A stretch of DNA of 64,000 nt from Rufibacter hautae (GCF_008271695.1 NZ_VKKY01000002.1:1488001-1552000); one strand, 5' to 3'; positions 34,941 to 44,225 are shown, numbered from the stretch's first letter. A program made the numbers and translations. Notes: generated by a model from the letters alone, not told the origin.

Positions 34941-35603
34941 CTAGTTTCCAGAATGACCTCTGATGTTCTCAAAAGTGATATTCAGGTTCCGGCTGGAGCC
35001 ACTTTGTCTCAGGGCATTTCCTGCGCGGTTAGGGAAGGTGTATTCCGGCACATAGTACTCCAAGCCAAGCTTCAGGTTGACCACCGATCCGGACAGCACC
35101 TTGGTTAAGGCGTTGTACAGCAAAGTGGCCGTTCCGTCCAACACCTTCACGCAGCCGGGAGACATGGCGCCGCTGCCATCGGAGAAGGTCTGGCCGTTGT
35201 GCACGCAAACGGTGGTAGCGTCTTTCAAAGAGATGGAAGCCGGCAGGTTCTGGATGGTGCGGTTGCTGAAATGCATGGATACCCAGGATCTGGTGTTCAC
35301 GGTGGAGGTGTCTCTGAAGTACAGGGTCACGCCGTTGTTCTCCTCAATAAAGTACGCCTCCAGTTTGTCCTGCGCGGCCACTTTATAGGTCTTTCCCCGC
35401 AGGTTGTTATAGGCCTCTGGGTACATGTTCTGGTACCCGGCATCTACTTTAATGCTGTCTACCATGGAAAAACTGGTGCGGGTAGGTGTGGCCTCGGGGG
35501 AAGGCTCTGTAGTGTCTGAATCTGCCTCACAGGCAAACAGAAGGGAGGCAGTGAGCATCACCCCTAAAGCTGTCCGGAAAGGAAGAAGTAAAGTTCTTAA
35601 CAT
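34941..35603 (-). CDS. Hypothetical lipoprotein
   Basis: 220 residues. Signal ending SLLFAC (Cys25), then a Pro/Thr/Ser/Glu-rich linker and a ~190-residue domain with alternating strands (KLEAYFIEENNGVTLYFRD, SWVSMHFSNRTIQNLP, VVNLKLGLEYYVPEY). Two central cysteines (VCVHNG, PGCVKV) could form a disulfide. It resembles small Bacteroidota outer-membrane lipoproteins of unknown role. No family recognised. Confidence 0.65.
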   Translation of the reverse strand: MLRTLLLPFRTALGVMLTASLLFACEADSDTTEPSPEATPTRTSFSMVDSIKVDAGYQNMYPEAYNNLRGKTYKVAAQDKLEAYFIEENNGVTLYFRDTSTVNTRSWVSMHFSNRTIQNLPASISLKDATTVCVHNGQTFSDGSGAMSPGCVKVLDGTATLLYNALTKVLSGSVVNLKLGLEYYVPEYTFPNRAGNALRQSGSSRNLNITFENIRGHSGN

Positions 35604-35733
35604 AGTATCTTTTACTTTGGTTAGTGTCTGTTCTGGTAAACCGCCGCTTGGTCTTGTGCGCCAGGACGGCGGAAGATTACATTTTTGATTATCAAAATGT
35701 GTGCCTTCTTTTTGGTTACATAAAATAAGGACT

Positions 35734-35769
35734 TTTTTCTGACCAATTTGCTAAAAACTTGCCTCAAAC
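35734..35769. repeat. 36-bp palindromic element, copy 20
   Basis: Contains TGACCAATTTGCTAAAAAC and ends TTGCCTCAAAC. The right arm is good, the left arm weak. Confidence 0.5.
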
Positions 35770-35865
35770 GGACAAAAGTACCGGTCAACTGTATTCATAG
35801 ACAGGCGCTGCAGTCTTCTCCCCTACTCAGCCGCAATTTCATTTTCATGTTTTGAAACGGGCACG

Positions 35866-35873
35866 TACCTTTG
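35866..35873 (+). promoter_or_regulatory. -7 box abutting the guaA start codon
   Basis: TACCTTTG ends 3 nt before the ATG at 35877. If used, transcription would begin at or just inside the start codon, giving a leaderless mRNA. No good -33 TTG is present. Confidence 0.4.
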
Positions 35874-35876
35874 CAC

Positions 35877-37406
35877 ATGCCAGAAAAAATTCTCATCCTC
35901 GATTTCGGGTCCCAGTACACACAACTGATTGCCCGTCGCGTCCGCGAGCTCAACGTTTACTGCGAAATCCACCCCTTCAATAAAATCCCGGAAATCACCC
36001 CAGACCTGAAGGGCGTGATCTTGTCCGGAAGCCCGTCCTCGGTACGGGAAGAAAACTACCCTAATCCAGACATCACTCCGTTTTTAGGCCAATTGCCAGT
36101 CTTAGGCGTGTGCTACGGTGCCCAATTGATGGCGCAGGAAGGCGGCGGTGAGGTTATCGCTTCCACCATCCGGGAATATGGCCGGGCCAAGCTCAGCCAC
36201 GTTGACCACCACAACCTTTTATTGAAGGAGATCACCATTGATTCCCAGGTGTGGATGTCGCACGGCGATACCATCAAGCAAATCCCAGACAACTTTGAGG
36301 TCATCGCCAGCACCGACTCGGTGGAAGTGGCGGCCTACAAAGTAAAAGACCAGGAAACCTACGGCATCCAGTTCCACCCCGAGGTGACGCACTCCACCGA
36401 GGGCAAAACCCTGCTCCGCAACTTTGTGGTGCACATCAGCGGCTGTTCCCAAGACTGGACCCCAGACCAATTCATTGAAAGCACCGTGGCCGAGCTGCGC
36501 GAGCAGATTGGGGATGACAAAGTGATCCTGGGACTCTCCGGTGGCGTGGATTCATCGGTGGCGGCCATGCTCATTCACCAAGCCATTGGCAAGAACCTGT
36601 ACTGCATCTTCGTGGACAACGGTTTGCTGCGCAAAAACGAGTTTGAGGATGTGCTGCACTCTTACAAAGACATGGGTCTTAACGTGAAAGGCGTAGATGC
36701 CAAAGACCAGTTCTACTCCGCGTTGGCCGGGTTAACTGATCCTGAGGCCAAGCGCAAAGCCATCGGCCGCGTGTTCATTGAGGTGTTTGACCAGGAGTCG
36801 CACCAGGTGGAAGACGCCAAGTGGTTGGGCCAGGGCACTATTTACCCAGACGTGATTGAGTCTGTCTCGGTGAAAGGCCCAAGCGCGACCATCAAATCAC
36901 ACCACAACGTGGGCGGCCTCCCCGATTTCATGAAACTGAAGGTAGTAGAGCCGCTCAAGACACTGTTTAAAGACGAAGTTCGTTTGGTAGGCAGAACCTT
37001 GGGTATCGCTGATACCATCATCGGGCGCCACCCTTTCCCGGGTCCGGGACTGGCCATCCGTATCCTGGGCGACATCACCCCGGAGAAAGTGGCTATTCTG
37101 CAGGAAGTGGACCATATCTTCATTTCGTCGCTGAAGAAAACCGGCCTATATGACCAGGTTTGGCAAGCCGGCGCCATGTTGCTGCCCATCCAGAGCGTGG
37201 GCGTGATGGGCGATGAGCGGACGTACGAGCGCGTGGTGGCCCTAAGAGCCGTGACCAGCGTAGACGGTATGACCGCCGACTGGTGCCATTTGCCGTATGA
37301 ATTTCTGGCCGATGTGTCTAACGAGATCATCAACAAGGTGCGTGGGGTAAACCGCGTGGTCTATGACATCAGCTCCAAGCCACCCGCTACCATTGAGTGG
37401 GAATAG
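35877..37406 (+). CDS. guaA: GMP synthase (glutamine-hydrolysing)
   Basis: 509 residues from ATG 35877 ([20 protein letters not shown]). Amidotransferase domain: Cys in [12 protein letters not shown], His/Glu in [14 protein letters not shown]-pyrophosphatase domain: P-loop [16 protein letters not shown]-terminal dimerisation domain: [18 protein letters not shown], ending [11 protein letters not shown]. It converts XMP to GMP with glutamine and ATP. All key residues are present. A palindrome copy starts directly at the base after the stop. Confidence 0.97.
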   Translation: MPEKILILDFGSQYTQLIARRVRELNVYCEIHPFNKIPEITPDLKGVILSGSPSSVREENYPNPDITPFLGQLPVLGVCYGAQLMAQEGGGEVIASTIREYGRAKLSHVDHHNLLLKEITIDSQVWMSHGDTIKQIPDNFEVIASTDSVEVAAYKVKDQETYGIQFHPEVTHSTEGKTLLRNFVVHISGCSQDWTPDQFIESTVAELREQIGDDKVILGLSGGVDSSVAAMLIHQAIGKNLYCIFVDNGLLRKNEFEDVLHSYKDMGLNVKGVDAKDQFYSALAGLTDPEAKRKAIGRVFIEVFDQESHQVEDAKWLGQGTIYPDVIESVSVKGPSATIKSHHNVGGLPDFMKLKVVEPLKTLFKDEVRLVGRTLGIADTIIGRHPFPGPGLAIRILGDITPEKVAILQEVDHIFISSLKKTGLYDQVWQAGAMLLPIQSVGVMGDERTYERVVALRAVTSVDGMTADWCHLPYEFLADVSNEIINKVRGVNRVVYDISSKPPATIEWE

Positions 37407-37442
37407 GTTTAGCACTTATTTTTAAGAAAACGATGAAGAAAC
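37407..37442. repeat. 36-bp palindromic element, copy 21 (between stop and start)
   Basis: Starts GTTTAGCAC one base after the guaA stop and ends GAAGAAAC inside the first codons of the next gene. It spans the entire 26-nt gap plus ten coding bases. Confidence 0.6.
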
Positions 37443-39118
37443 GAATAGTACTTGCCGCGGCTGGAATGGCGCTTTGCTGGAACGTGCAGGCCCAAACCTC
37501 CGCCGACCTGAACACCAAGTTGCAGAACGGAAGGTTGTTGCTGGACCAGGAGAAGTATGCCTTGGCCATGGCCGAGTTGCAGCCCATCGCCAGCACGGCC
37601 ACGGGCAAAAACTACGCCCCAGATGCCGCTTACCTGTACAGTGTGGCCGCAAGCCGGCAAAAGAAATGGGCCGAGGCTGACAAGATGCTTTCCCAGCTTA
37701 CTTCTGAGCATGCCAACTGGGGCGGCCTCGCCGATGCGCACTACCTGCACGGGCAAGTACTGTTTGAGAAAAAAGAATACCTGCGGGCGTTGAAGGCACT
37801 GTCTGCCATTGACCAGAAGTCAATGGAGGACGAGTTGGCAGCCATGAAACGGCATTACATGATGCTGCTCACCGACAAAGCCACGTTCCAGTACCTCATG
37901 CGCCAGTTCCCCGAAGACGCCACCCTGGCCCGCGCCTACGCCGACAAATTGGTGGGCGGCTGGTTCACTCAGCAGGACCGGCCGGATCTGGAAGCGCTGG
38001 TACGTACCTTCAAGTTGGACCGCAGCTACCTTCAGCGTTCTGAGAACATCAAGAAGAACGAGTACAACGTGGCGGTGCTGCTGCCTTTCAACGTCTCAGA
38101 CAATACCATCAAAGTAGACAAAAAGAACCTGTACGTCACCGATTTCTACGCCGGCATTCTCTCGGCGCAGGATTCTTTGCAGAGGCAAGGCGTGCGGGTG
38201 AATGTCTTCCCGTATGACGTGAGCAATGACACGGCCCAGGTCAGGAAGGTTATGACTCTGCCCGAGCTAGGTACCATGGACTTGGTCATCGGGCCGATTT
38301 ACAAAGGGAACAGTGCCTACGCCGCCAAGATTGCCCAGCAGCGGAACATCAACATGGTGAACCCCTTCTCAGACGATGCAGACATCGCCAATGGCAACCC
38401 ATACCTGTTTTTGATGGAAACCTCGGTGGCGACCCAAGGGCAGCGGGCTGCGGCCTACGCGTACCAGACATTCCCCAAGAAAACGGCGGTGCTAGTGTTT
38501 GACAGCGAGAAAAACGACACGGTCTTTGCCGGTAACTTCCGGCGCACCTACACGGCCCTGGGCGGAAAAGTGGTGAGCGCGCAGAAAATCAACTCTAAGA
38601 CCAGCAATAATGTAGCCTCGGTTTTAGGAGCCGTGAACTTGAAAGACCTGGGCGTACTGGTGGTGCAATCCTCCAACCCGGCCGTGGCCATCAGCACCGT
38701 TAGTCTGTTGGAGCAGAAAGCGGCCAAGGTGCCGGTGATTGCCCCGCAGTCCTGGCTGGAGAACCCGCAGATCAGTTTTTCGCAGCTTGATTTCCTAGAG
38801 ATGTATTTCACCGCTCCCAAGTTCATTGACCCAGAAAACCCATCAGTGCAGAATTTCAAGCGCGCGTATACCAGCCGCTATAACCTGCCGCCTTCCGCTT
38901 TCACCTACACCGGATTTGAGCTGTTGAATTACTACGGCCGTAGCCTGCAGGAAAACGGGTACTCTGCCCCTCCTAAACTAAGCGGCGTCCAGGCCGGCGC
39001 CTTCTACCAGGGCATTGGCTACGATGCCGGATCTGGCAAACAAGCCCAAGATAATCAGTACATTCCTATTGTAAAAGTAGAGAACGGGCGTTTACTGGTA
39101 GTGAACCCGGTACTTTGA
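37433..39118 (+). CDS. TPR plus periplasmic-binding-protein type 1 protein (LpoA/ABC-substrate-like)
   Basis: About 561 residues from ATG 37433, which opens a signal peptide (MKKRIVLAAAGMALCW ending VQAQ). Residues ~20-170 are TPR helices (YALAMAELQPIAS, KWAEADKMLSQL). Residues ~205-550 are a type-1 periplasmic binding fold: YNVAVLLPFNVSDN, DFYAGILSAQDSL, LVIGPIYKGNSAYAA, NMVNPFSDD and AYTSRYNLPPSAFTYTGFE. TPR-PBP1 fusion is the plan of LpoA/LppC, a penicillin-binding-protein activator, but the ligand side also resembles amino-acid receptors. It follows guaA with only the palindrome between. Confidence 0.75.
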   Translation: MKKRIVLAAAGMALCWNVQAQTSADLNTKLQNGRLLLDQEKYALAMAELQPIASTATGKNYAPDAAYLYSVAASRQKKWAEADKMLSQLTSEHANWGGLADAHYLHGQVLFEKKEYLRALKALSAIDQKSMEDELAAMKRHYMMLLTDKATFQYLMRQFPEDATLARAYADKLVGGWFTQQDRPDLEALVRTFKLDRSYLQRSENIKKNEYNVAVLLPFNVSDNTIKVDKKNLYVTDFYAGILSAQDSLQRQGVRVNVFPYDVSNDTAQVRKVMTLPELGTMDLVIGPIYKGNSAYAAKIAQQRNINMVNPFSDDADIANGNPYLFLMETSVATQGQRAAAYAYQTFPKKTAVLVFDSEKNDTVFAGNFRRTYTALGGKVVSAQKINSKTSNNVASVLGAVNLKDLGVLVVQSSNPAVAISTVSLLEQKAAKVPVIAPQSWLENPQISFSQLDFLEMYFTAPKFIDPENPSVQNFKRAYTSRYNLPPSAFTYTGFELLNYYGRSLQENGYSAPPKLSGVQAGAFYQGIGYDAGSGKQAQDNQYIPIVKVENGRLLVVNPVL

Positions 39119-39232
39119 TAATTGAGAGAATGAATGATTGAAAGATGGAGTGAATAGTATATACCCATTCTATCAATCCTCATTCCCTCAATCATTCACT
39201 CTCTCCATCTCTCAATCACTCATTTACAACAC
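39119..39232. repeat. Low-complexity inverted repeat upstream of hemL
   Basis: GAATGATTGAAAGATGGAG near 39130 recurs in imperfect inverse as CTCCATCTCTCAATCACTC near 39205, with further ATTC/TCAATCATTC words between. It looks like expanded GATTGA-type units and leaves hemL with no recognisable promoter except within the repeat. Confidence 0.55.
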
Positions 39233-40531
39233 ATGTCACTTATCCATACAACTAGCCAGGAGCTTTTTCAACGTGCGCAGCAATCCATTCCGGGAGGCGT
39301 GAACTCACCCGTACGGGCGTTCAGGGCAGTGGGCGGAAAGCCGCTTTTCATGAAATCCGCCAAGGGGGCATACCTCTACGATGAGGACGGAAACCAGTAC
39401 CTGGACTTGATTAACTCCTGGGGCCCGATGATCCTGGGACACGCCCATGAAGAGATAGAGAAGGCCGTGCGCGATGCTTTGCCGGGTTCCCTTTCCTTTG
39501 GGGCGCCAACCCGCCGCGAGGTGGAGATGGCTGAGTTGATCATCAGCATGGTGCCCAGCGTGGAGAAGGTACGCATGGTGAACTCCGGTACCGAGGCCAC
39601 CATGTCCGCCATAAGGGTGGCGCGGGGCTATACTGGTCGTGACAAGATGATCAAATTTGAAGGCTGCTATCACGGCCACGGCGACTCTTTCCTGATTGCC
39701 GCCGGCAGCGGCGCCATTACTCTGGGTGTGCCGGACAGTCCGGGCGTGACTAAGGGCGTAGCAAATGATACGTTGACGGCACCTTACAATGACCTGGAGG
39801 CCGTACAGACCTTGATTGACGCCAACCCAGCCCAAATCGCGGCCATCATCCTGGAACCGGTGGTAGGCAACATGGGCCTGGTACCACCCGCCGAAGGTTT
39901 CTTACAAGGCCTCCGCGATCTGTGCACCAAAGAAGGCATTGTGCTGATCTTTGACGAGGTGATGACCGGCTTCCGGTTGGCCAAAGGCGGTGCGCAGGAA
40001 CTGTACGGTGTGACCCCGGATATGACTACCTTGGGTAAAATCATCGGTGGTGGCATGCCCGTAGGTGCTTACGGTGGAAAAGTAGACATCATGAACAGCG
40101 TGGCGCCAGCCGGGCCGGTGTACCAGGCGGGAACGTTATCGGGGAACCCGATTGCCATGTCAGCGGGGATGGCGGCTTTGTCTTACCTGAACGAGCACCC
40201 TGAGCTTTACGCCCAATTACAGCAAATCACCGATAAACTGGTGAACGGCACCAAACAGAACATGCAGGAACTGGGCTTGAACTACACCATCAACCAGGTG
40301 GGTTCCATGTACAGCGTGTTCTTCACGGAAGAGCCGGTTACCGATTTCGCCTCGGCCAAGACCTCAGATTTGGAACTGTTCGGGCGGTACTTCCACCAGA
40401 TGTTGCAGCGGGGCATTTACCTGGCGCCTTCTCAGTTTGAGACCCTGTTTGTTTCTTCCGCCATCACGGATGACTTAGCGGAGGCTTACCTAGCCGCCAA
40501 CCGCGAAGCCCTGCAAGCACTTCAGGCATAA
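39233..40531 (+). CDS. hemL: Glutamate-1-semialdehyde 2,1-aminomutase
   Basis: 432 residues. [57 protein letters not shown] and [18 protein letters not shown] (PLP Lys) are diagnostic. It makes 5-aminolevulinate from glutamate-1-semialdehyde, the second step of C5 heme synthesis. The protein starts at ATG 39233 ([15 protein letters not shown]). It is followed by a strong hairpin terminator. Confidence 0.96.
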   Translation: MSLIHTTSQELFQRAQQSIPGGVNSPVRAFRAVGGKPLFMKSAKGAYLYDEDGNQYLDLINSWGPMILGHAHEEIEKAVRDALPGSLSFGAPTRREVEMAELIISMVPSVEKVRMVNSGTEATMSAIRVARGYTGRDKMIKFEGCYHGHGDSFLIAAGSGAITLGVPDSPGVTKGVANDTLTAPYNDLEAVQTLIDANPAQIAAIILEPVVGNMGLVPPAEGFLQGLRDLCTKEGIVLIFDEVMTGFRLAKGGAQELYGVTPDMTTLGKIIGGGMPVGAYGGKVDIMNSVAPAGPVYQAGTLSGNPIAMSAGMAALSYLNEHPELYAQLQQITDKLVNGTKQNMQELGLNYTINQVGSMYSVFFTEEPVTDFASAKTSDLELFGRYFHQMLQRGIYLAPSQFETLFVSSAITDDLAEAYLAANREALQALQA

Positions 40532-40545
40532 TTATAGATTCATTT

Positions 40546-40593
40546 TAACGAAGCAGCGGCTCTTGATTGAATCAAGGGCCGCTGCTTCGTTTA
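40546..40593. terminator. Terminator after hemL
   Basis: AACGAAGCAGCGGCTCTTGAT and its inverse make a ~20-bp stem ending TTCGTTTA. It lies between convergent genes. Confidence 0.88.
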
Positions 40594-40617
40594 TGGGTAG
40601 TATGATTCTGCAAGCTT

Positions 40618-40851
40618 TTATTCCACCTTCTTCGGTTTGAAATAATTCACTTGCACTTCAATTACCACCGAGGCGGAAATGCCGATGAGGAATAGTAATC
40701 CAATGTTTTCGCTTAGCACTAAAGACCGCTGGAAAAAATTAGTCATGGCACAGACCAGTAGAAGGGAACCCACTATCCAAATCGTAATAACTATAAGTAA
40801 ATGCTTTTTGGTGGGATGACTGACAAAGGTTTTCCTAGTCTTTTCCATCAA
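40618..40851 (-). CDS. Small two-helix membrane protein (paralogue A)
   Basis: 77 residues. After a basic N-terminus (SHPTKKHLL) come two hydrophobic helices (IVITIWIVGSLLLVCAM and LLFLIGISASVVIEVQV) separated by NFFQRSLVLSENIG, and a NYFKPKK end. No known family. It is clearly related to the next small gene on the same strand. The pair lies in an A+T-rich patch between hemL and the purine permease. Confidence 0.6.
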   Translation of the reverse strand: MMEKTRKTFVSHPTKKHLLIVITIWIVGSLLLVCAMTNFFQRSLVLSENIGLLFLIGISASVVIEVQVNYFKPKKVE

Positions 40852-41014
40852 CTAAAGATTAAAGTTGGTTGTAAATTTAAGATAGGAACTTACTGCCAAA
40901 TGCAAGGGCTGAGTTACTAAAAATATACTATTTGGCTAATCACCTGCTTTAATAGTTCTTCCTTCTGATTTAACATTTTAGCTATGTTTTATAAAAATCA
41001 AGTATAAAGGCTGG

Positions 41015-41245
41015 TTACCTCTTAAGTTTGCTCTTGAAGTAGTTCAGGTATACACCCAGTATGAAAAGCGTTGAAGTGGCTGTCACTGTTAAAAAAGGCA
41101 GGTTTCTTCTGGTAAATAAACTTTGCCTGAAGAAGTCCGTCATAGCCAAAAACATTACACTTATGGCAGCAACCCAGAGAATGGTGAGTATCACCACCTG
41201 TCTTTTGGTAGGATTTGATAGCCAAGATCTTTTCTGCGCTTGCAT
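41015..41245 (-). CDS. Small two-helix membrane protein (paralogue B)
   Basis: 76 residues. It shares PTK, then a helix, AMTxFFxxSL, a second helix and NYFK with paralogue A (AMTDFFRQSLFTRRN here; AMTNFFQRSLVLSEN there). The two helices flank a basic loop. The 163-nt gap to the downstream copy is A+T-rich and without a palindrome. Tandem duplication is the likely origin; function unknown. Confidence 0.6.
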   Translation of the reverse strand: MQAQKRSWLSNPTKRQVVILTILWVAAISVMFLAMTDFFRQSLFTRRNLPFLTVTATSTLFILGVYLNYFKSKLKR

Positions 41246-41390
41246 TAATCTTTCTTCAAGGGTGATGTGTAGTGGGAATAAAACTCTAGAGACTTCATCT
41301 AATCAAGGTAAAATACGAGCATCTCCTTAGGTGGGGTACCCGGTTCACTTATTTATTAGGCTCTGCAGAGTTAATCAATTGTAATTTAGC

Positions 41391-41426
41391 CGTTAAGGAG
41401 GTCTTTTTAGTAATTGCCTCTAAAAC
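41391..41426. repeat. 36-bp palindromic element, copy 22
   Basis: Contains GTTAAGGAGGTCTTTTTAG and ends GCCTCTAAAAC. It lies 32 nt upstream of the permease start. Confidence 0.6.
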
Positions 41427-41458
41427 GGTTCAATATAATATTCACCCAACCTTGCCCC

Positions 41459-42775
41459 ATGAACTCTTTTTTTGAGCTGAAGAAATACGGCACCAACGTT
41501 CAGACCGAGGTCATTGCCGGCATCTCCTCTTTTCTGGCTACCTCCTACATCATTGTGGTGAACCCCAGCATCCTGAGCCAGGCCGGACTGCCCTTTGCGG
41601 CCGTGTTGACCGCCACCGTGCTGGTTTGTTCCTTCAGCAGCCTCATGATGGGGCTGTACGCCAAAAACCCTATTCTGGTGGCTCCCGGCATGGGGCTCAA
41701 CGCATTCTTTACCTTCACGGCCGTGCTGGGCATGAAAGTACCCTGGCCAGTGGCACTGGGGGCAGTTTTCTGGTCTGGGATTGTGTTTCTGCTACTCTCG
41801 GCATTCAACGTCAGAACCTACATCATCATGGCCATTCCGCGGCCGCTCCGGTATGCCATTGCGGCGGGCATCGGGTTGTTTATCTCGCTCATCGGGTTCT
41901 CCAACGCCAAATTCATCGTCAGCAATCCGGCAACCATCATCGGGATTGGGCCCTTGACGCCGGCGGTGCTTACGTTCCTGGCTGGGTTGCTGGTGACGGC
42001 CGTGCTGGTGACCAAACATGTGAAAGGCGGCATCCTTATTGGAATTCTGTTTACCACGCTGGCAGCCTACCCCATTGGCCGTTGGTGGGGCATGGTGCCC
42101 GGCGCCGAAGCGAGTACGTTGATCACCTGGCAGGGTATTTTTGCCGCCCCTGATTTCAGCCTGTTTTTGAAATTAGACCTCGTAAACTCCCTGCAATGGG
42201 CGGTGGTGCCGGTGATATTTGCGTTTGTCTTCACCGACATGTTTGACAGTCTCTCCACCCTGGTGGGCCTGGCCGAGGCCGCCGATCTGCTGGACGAGCA
42301 CGGAGAACCCCGCAATGTAAAGCGCTCGCTCATGGTAGACGCCATTGCCACGACACTGGCCGGACTGGTAGGGTCCAGCCCCGGCACGGCCTACATTGAA
42401 TCGGCGGTGGGGATTGAGGAGGGCGGACGAACCGGGCTCACGGCGGTGGTGGGCGCGCTGCTGTTTCTGCCCTTCCTGTTTCTGGCTCCGCTTTTGTCGG
42501 TGGTGCCCGCCATCGCCACTGCGCCGGCGGTGGTGCTGGTGGGCGTGTTCATGGTGCGACCCGTGACGAAGATCAACTGGGACCAATTGGACGAGGCCAT
42601 CCCGGCGTTCCTAGCCATGGTACTCATCCCCTTCTCCTACTCCATCACCCAAGGCATTATCTGGGGCTTTCTCTCTTGGACGGCCTTGAAACTGATCTCG
42701 GGCAAAAAGGAGGATGTCACCCTTCCCTTGCTCATTGTGGATGTATTCTGCATCGTTGCCCTAGTTCTGGAGTAG
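41459..42775 (+). CDS. NCS2 family purine permease (AzgA/PbuG-like)
   Basis: 438 residues from ATG 41459 (MNSFFELKKYGTNVQTEVIA); an earlier frame start adds an unlikely 15 residues. About 12-14 helices. AGISSFLATSYIIVVNPSIL, APGMGLNAFFTF and GTAYIESAVGIEEGGRTGL are the AzgA-branch motifs for adenine, guanine or hypoxanthine transport with protons. It fits with guaD and guaA. A palindrome begins 2 nt after the stop. Confidence 0.9.
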   Translation: MNSFFELKKYGTNVQTEVIAGISSFLATSYIIVVNPSILSQAGLPFAAVLTATVLVCSFSSLMMGLYAKNPILVAPGMGLNAFFTFTAVLGMKVPWPVALGAVFWSGIVFLLLSAFNVRTYIIMAIPRPLRYAIAAGIGLFISLIGFSNAKFIVSNPATIIGIGPLTPAVLTFLAGLLVTAVLVTKHVKGGILIGILFTTLAAYPIGRWWGMVPGAEASTLITWQGIFAAPDFSLFLKLDLVNSLQWAVVPVIFAFVFTDMFDSLSTLVGLAEAADLLDEHGEPRNVKRSLMVDAIATTLAGLVGSSPGTAYIESAVGIEEGGRTGLTAVVGALLFLPFLFLAPLLSVVPAIATAPAVVLVGVFMVRPVTKINWDQLDEAIPAFLAMVLIPFSYSITQGIIWGFLSWTALKLISGKKEDVTLPLLIVDVFCIVALVLE

Positions 42776-42777
42776 AG

Positions 42778-42813
42778 GCTTTAAGGCTCTTTTTCTGAAA
42801 TCAGGTCTAAAGC
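42778..42813. repeat. 36-bp palindromic element, copy 23 (matched ends)
   Basis: GCTTTAAGGCTC at the left faces AGGTCTAAAGC at the right. The usual GTTT/AAAC ends have become GCTTT/AAAGC on both sides together. Confidence 0.82.
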
Positions 42814-42953
42814 AGAATGTGTATAAACAATTGCTTTTTACACATTGAGCGACTTCCCCTACAATGCTGGGTGAGTGGCTTGTCCTAAAACTTGTCACCT
42901 GGCAATCTGTTGTCCTTTGGTATAAGGCGAAAGCCACCTAACCTTTAGGCAAC

Positions 42954-43652
42954 ATGAAAAACTATTTGATTATTGGCGGCTCCTCAGGGATTGGACACGA
43001 ACTGGTGCAGCAGCTTGGGAGCGAGGGACATCGCGTTTTTGCCACCTATTTTCAACATCCGGGACAAACCTATAACCCAGACACTACCTTCCATTTTCTG
43101 GATGTGCGGGAAGACAACCTGAATGTAAGCTTTTTGCCCGACACCCTGGACGGATTGGTTTACCTGCCGGGAAGCATCAACCTGGTTCCTTTCCACCGCC
43201 TCAAACCCGCTGATTTCCTGGCCGACTTTCAACTGCAGGTGAATGGCGCCATTAAGGTGGTACAGGCCATTCTCCCGCGGTTGAAAGCCGCCGGATCAGC
43301 CTCCATCGTTTTCTTTTCCACCGTGGCTGTACAAACCGGCTTCAGCTTTCATGCGCAGATAGCCGTTTCCAAGGGAGCCATTGAAGGACTGACCAGGGCG
43401 CTGGCAGCCGAGTTGGCCCCTGCCATCCGGGTGAATGCCATCGCGCCCTCTCTCACCGATACGCCGCTGGCAGCAAAATACCTGAACACTCCTGACAAAA
43501 CGCAGGCCAATGCGCAGCGACATCCCCTGAAAAGGCTCGGTACTGCCCAGGACATCGCCGAGATGGCCGCTTTCTTGTTATCCTCCAGATCATCCTGGAT
43601 GACGGGCCAGATTCTGCATGTAGACGGCGGCATGTCCAGCATACGGCTGTAA
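42954..43652 (+). CDS. SDR family protein with altered active site
   Basis: 232 residues. YLIIGGSSGIGHEL is the cofactor motif, LDGLVYLPGSINL replaces the NNAG region, SIVFFSTVAVQTG keeps the catalytic Ser, and AVSKGAIEGLTRALAAELAP keeps Lys140. The expected Tyr four residues before that Lys is Ile136. The C-terminus (LSSRSSWMTGQILHVDGG) is standard. Without the Tyr, normal SDR hydride chemistry is doubtful; it may have another proton donor or a binding role. It precedes a thioesterase gene by 107 nt. Confidence 0.82.
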   Translation: MKNYLIIGGSSGIGHELVQQLGSEGHRVFATYFQHPGQTYNPDTTFHFLDVREDNLNVSFLPDTLDGLVYLPGSINLVPFHRLKPADFLADFQLQVNGAIKVVQAILPRLKAAGSASIVFFSTVAVQTGFSFHAQIAVSKGAIEGLTRALAAELAPAIRVNAIAPSLTDTPLAAKYLNTPDKTQANAQRHPLKRLGTAQDIAEMAAFLLSSRSSWMTGQILHVDGGMSSIRL

Positions 43653-43684
43653 AGTTCACTTCTTTCCTTAGGAAAGCCCGCTGG

Positions 43685-43720
43685 GTTTTGGGCAGGTTTT
43701 AACGAAAAGTGTGCTAAAGA
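43685..43720. repeat. 36-bp palindromic element, copy 24
   Basis: Starts GTTTTGGGCAGGTTTT and continues AACGAAAAG, GTGCTAAAG. The right arm is slightly lengthened. Confidence 0.6.
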
Positions 43721-43759
43721 ACTTTATATTTGGTTTCTCACTTCTGCTGTAATCTGTCA

Positions 43760-44161
43760 ATGGCCAAAGAACACCTCCACAAATTTAACATCGATATAAA
43801 AGTAACTGAGGCGGATATTGATGCTTTGGGCCATGTGAATAATGTGGTGTATCTGCGGTGGGTGCAGGAAGTGTCTGCGGCGCATTGGGCGCATGTAGCT
43901 CCTTCGCAAATGCAGGAGCAATACCTGTGGGTGGTGCTTCGGCACGAGATAGACTTTCATAAACCTGCCTTCGCCGAGGACACCATTAAAGGATTTACCT
44001 GGGTGGGCGATCACCAGGGCGCCAAGTTTGAGCGTTTCGTGAGTCTGTACCGCGCCGGCACCGATGAATTGCTGGCTGCGGCTAAAACCACCTGGTGCCT
44101 GCTGGACGCACGATCCATGCGTCCCAAACGCATTGAGCAGGAGATGCTGGATTTGCTGTGA
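43760..44161 (+). CDS. Acyl-CoA thioesterase, 4HBT hotdog family
   Basis: 133 residues from ATG 43760 (MAKEHLHKFNIDIKVTEADI). The YbgC/FadM active-site motif is IDALGHVNNVVYLRWVQEV, and VVLRHEIDFHKPAFAEDT follows. It hydrolyses an acyl-CoA; the chain is unknown. It lies between an SDR and a secreted esterase; no pathway can be inferred. Confidence 0.85.
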   Translation: MAKEHLHKFNIDIKVTEADIDALGHVNNVVYLRWVQEVSAAHWAHVAPSQMQEQYLWVVLRHEIDFHKPAFAEDTIKGFTWVGDHQGAKFERFVSLYRAGTDELLAAAKTTWCLLDARSMRPKRIEQEMLDLL

Positions 44162-44189
44162 AAAGATGCGCAGAGATCCGCAGAATGCA

Positions 44190-44225
44190 GAAACCCACCC
44201 TTTTCCTAAAACAAGGCTTAAAATG
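44190..44225. repeat. 36-bp palindromic element, copy 25 (overlaps a start codon)
   Basis: Contains CCTTTTCCTAAAACAAGGC and ends TTAAAATG, where ATG is the esterase start. The left arm is degenerate. Confidence 0.5.

Noticed and set aside
42152-42187. A 36-nt match to the palindrome inside the NCS2 permease gene
   Set aside because: It encodes the PDFSLFLKLDL segment, which is conserved in the permease family, so the match is probably coincidental.
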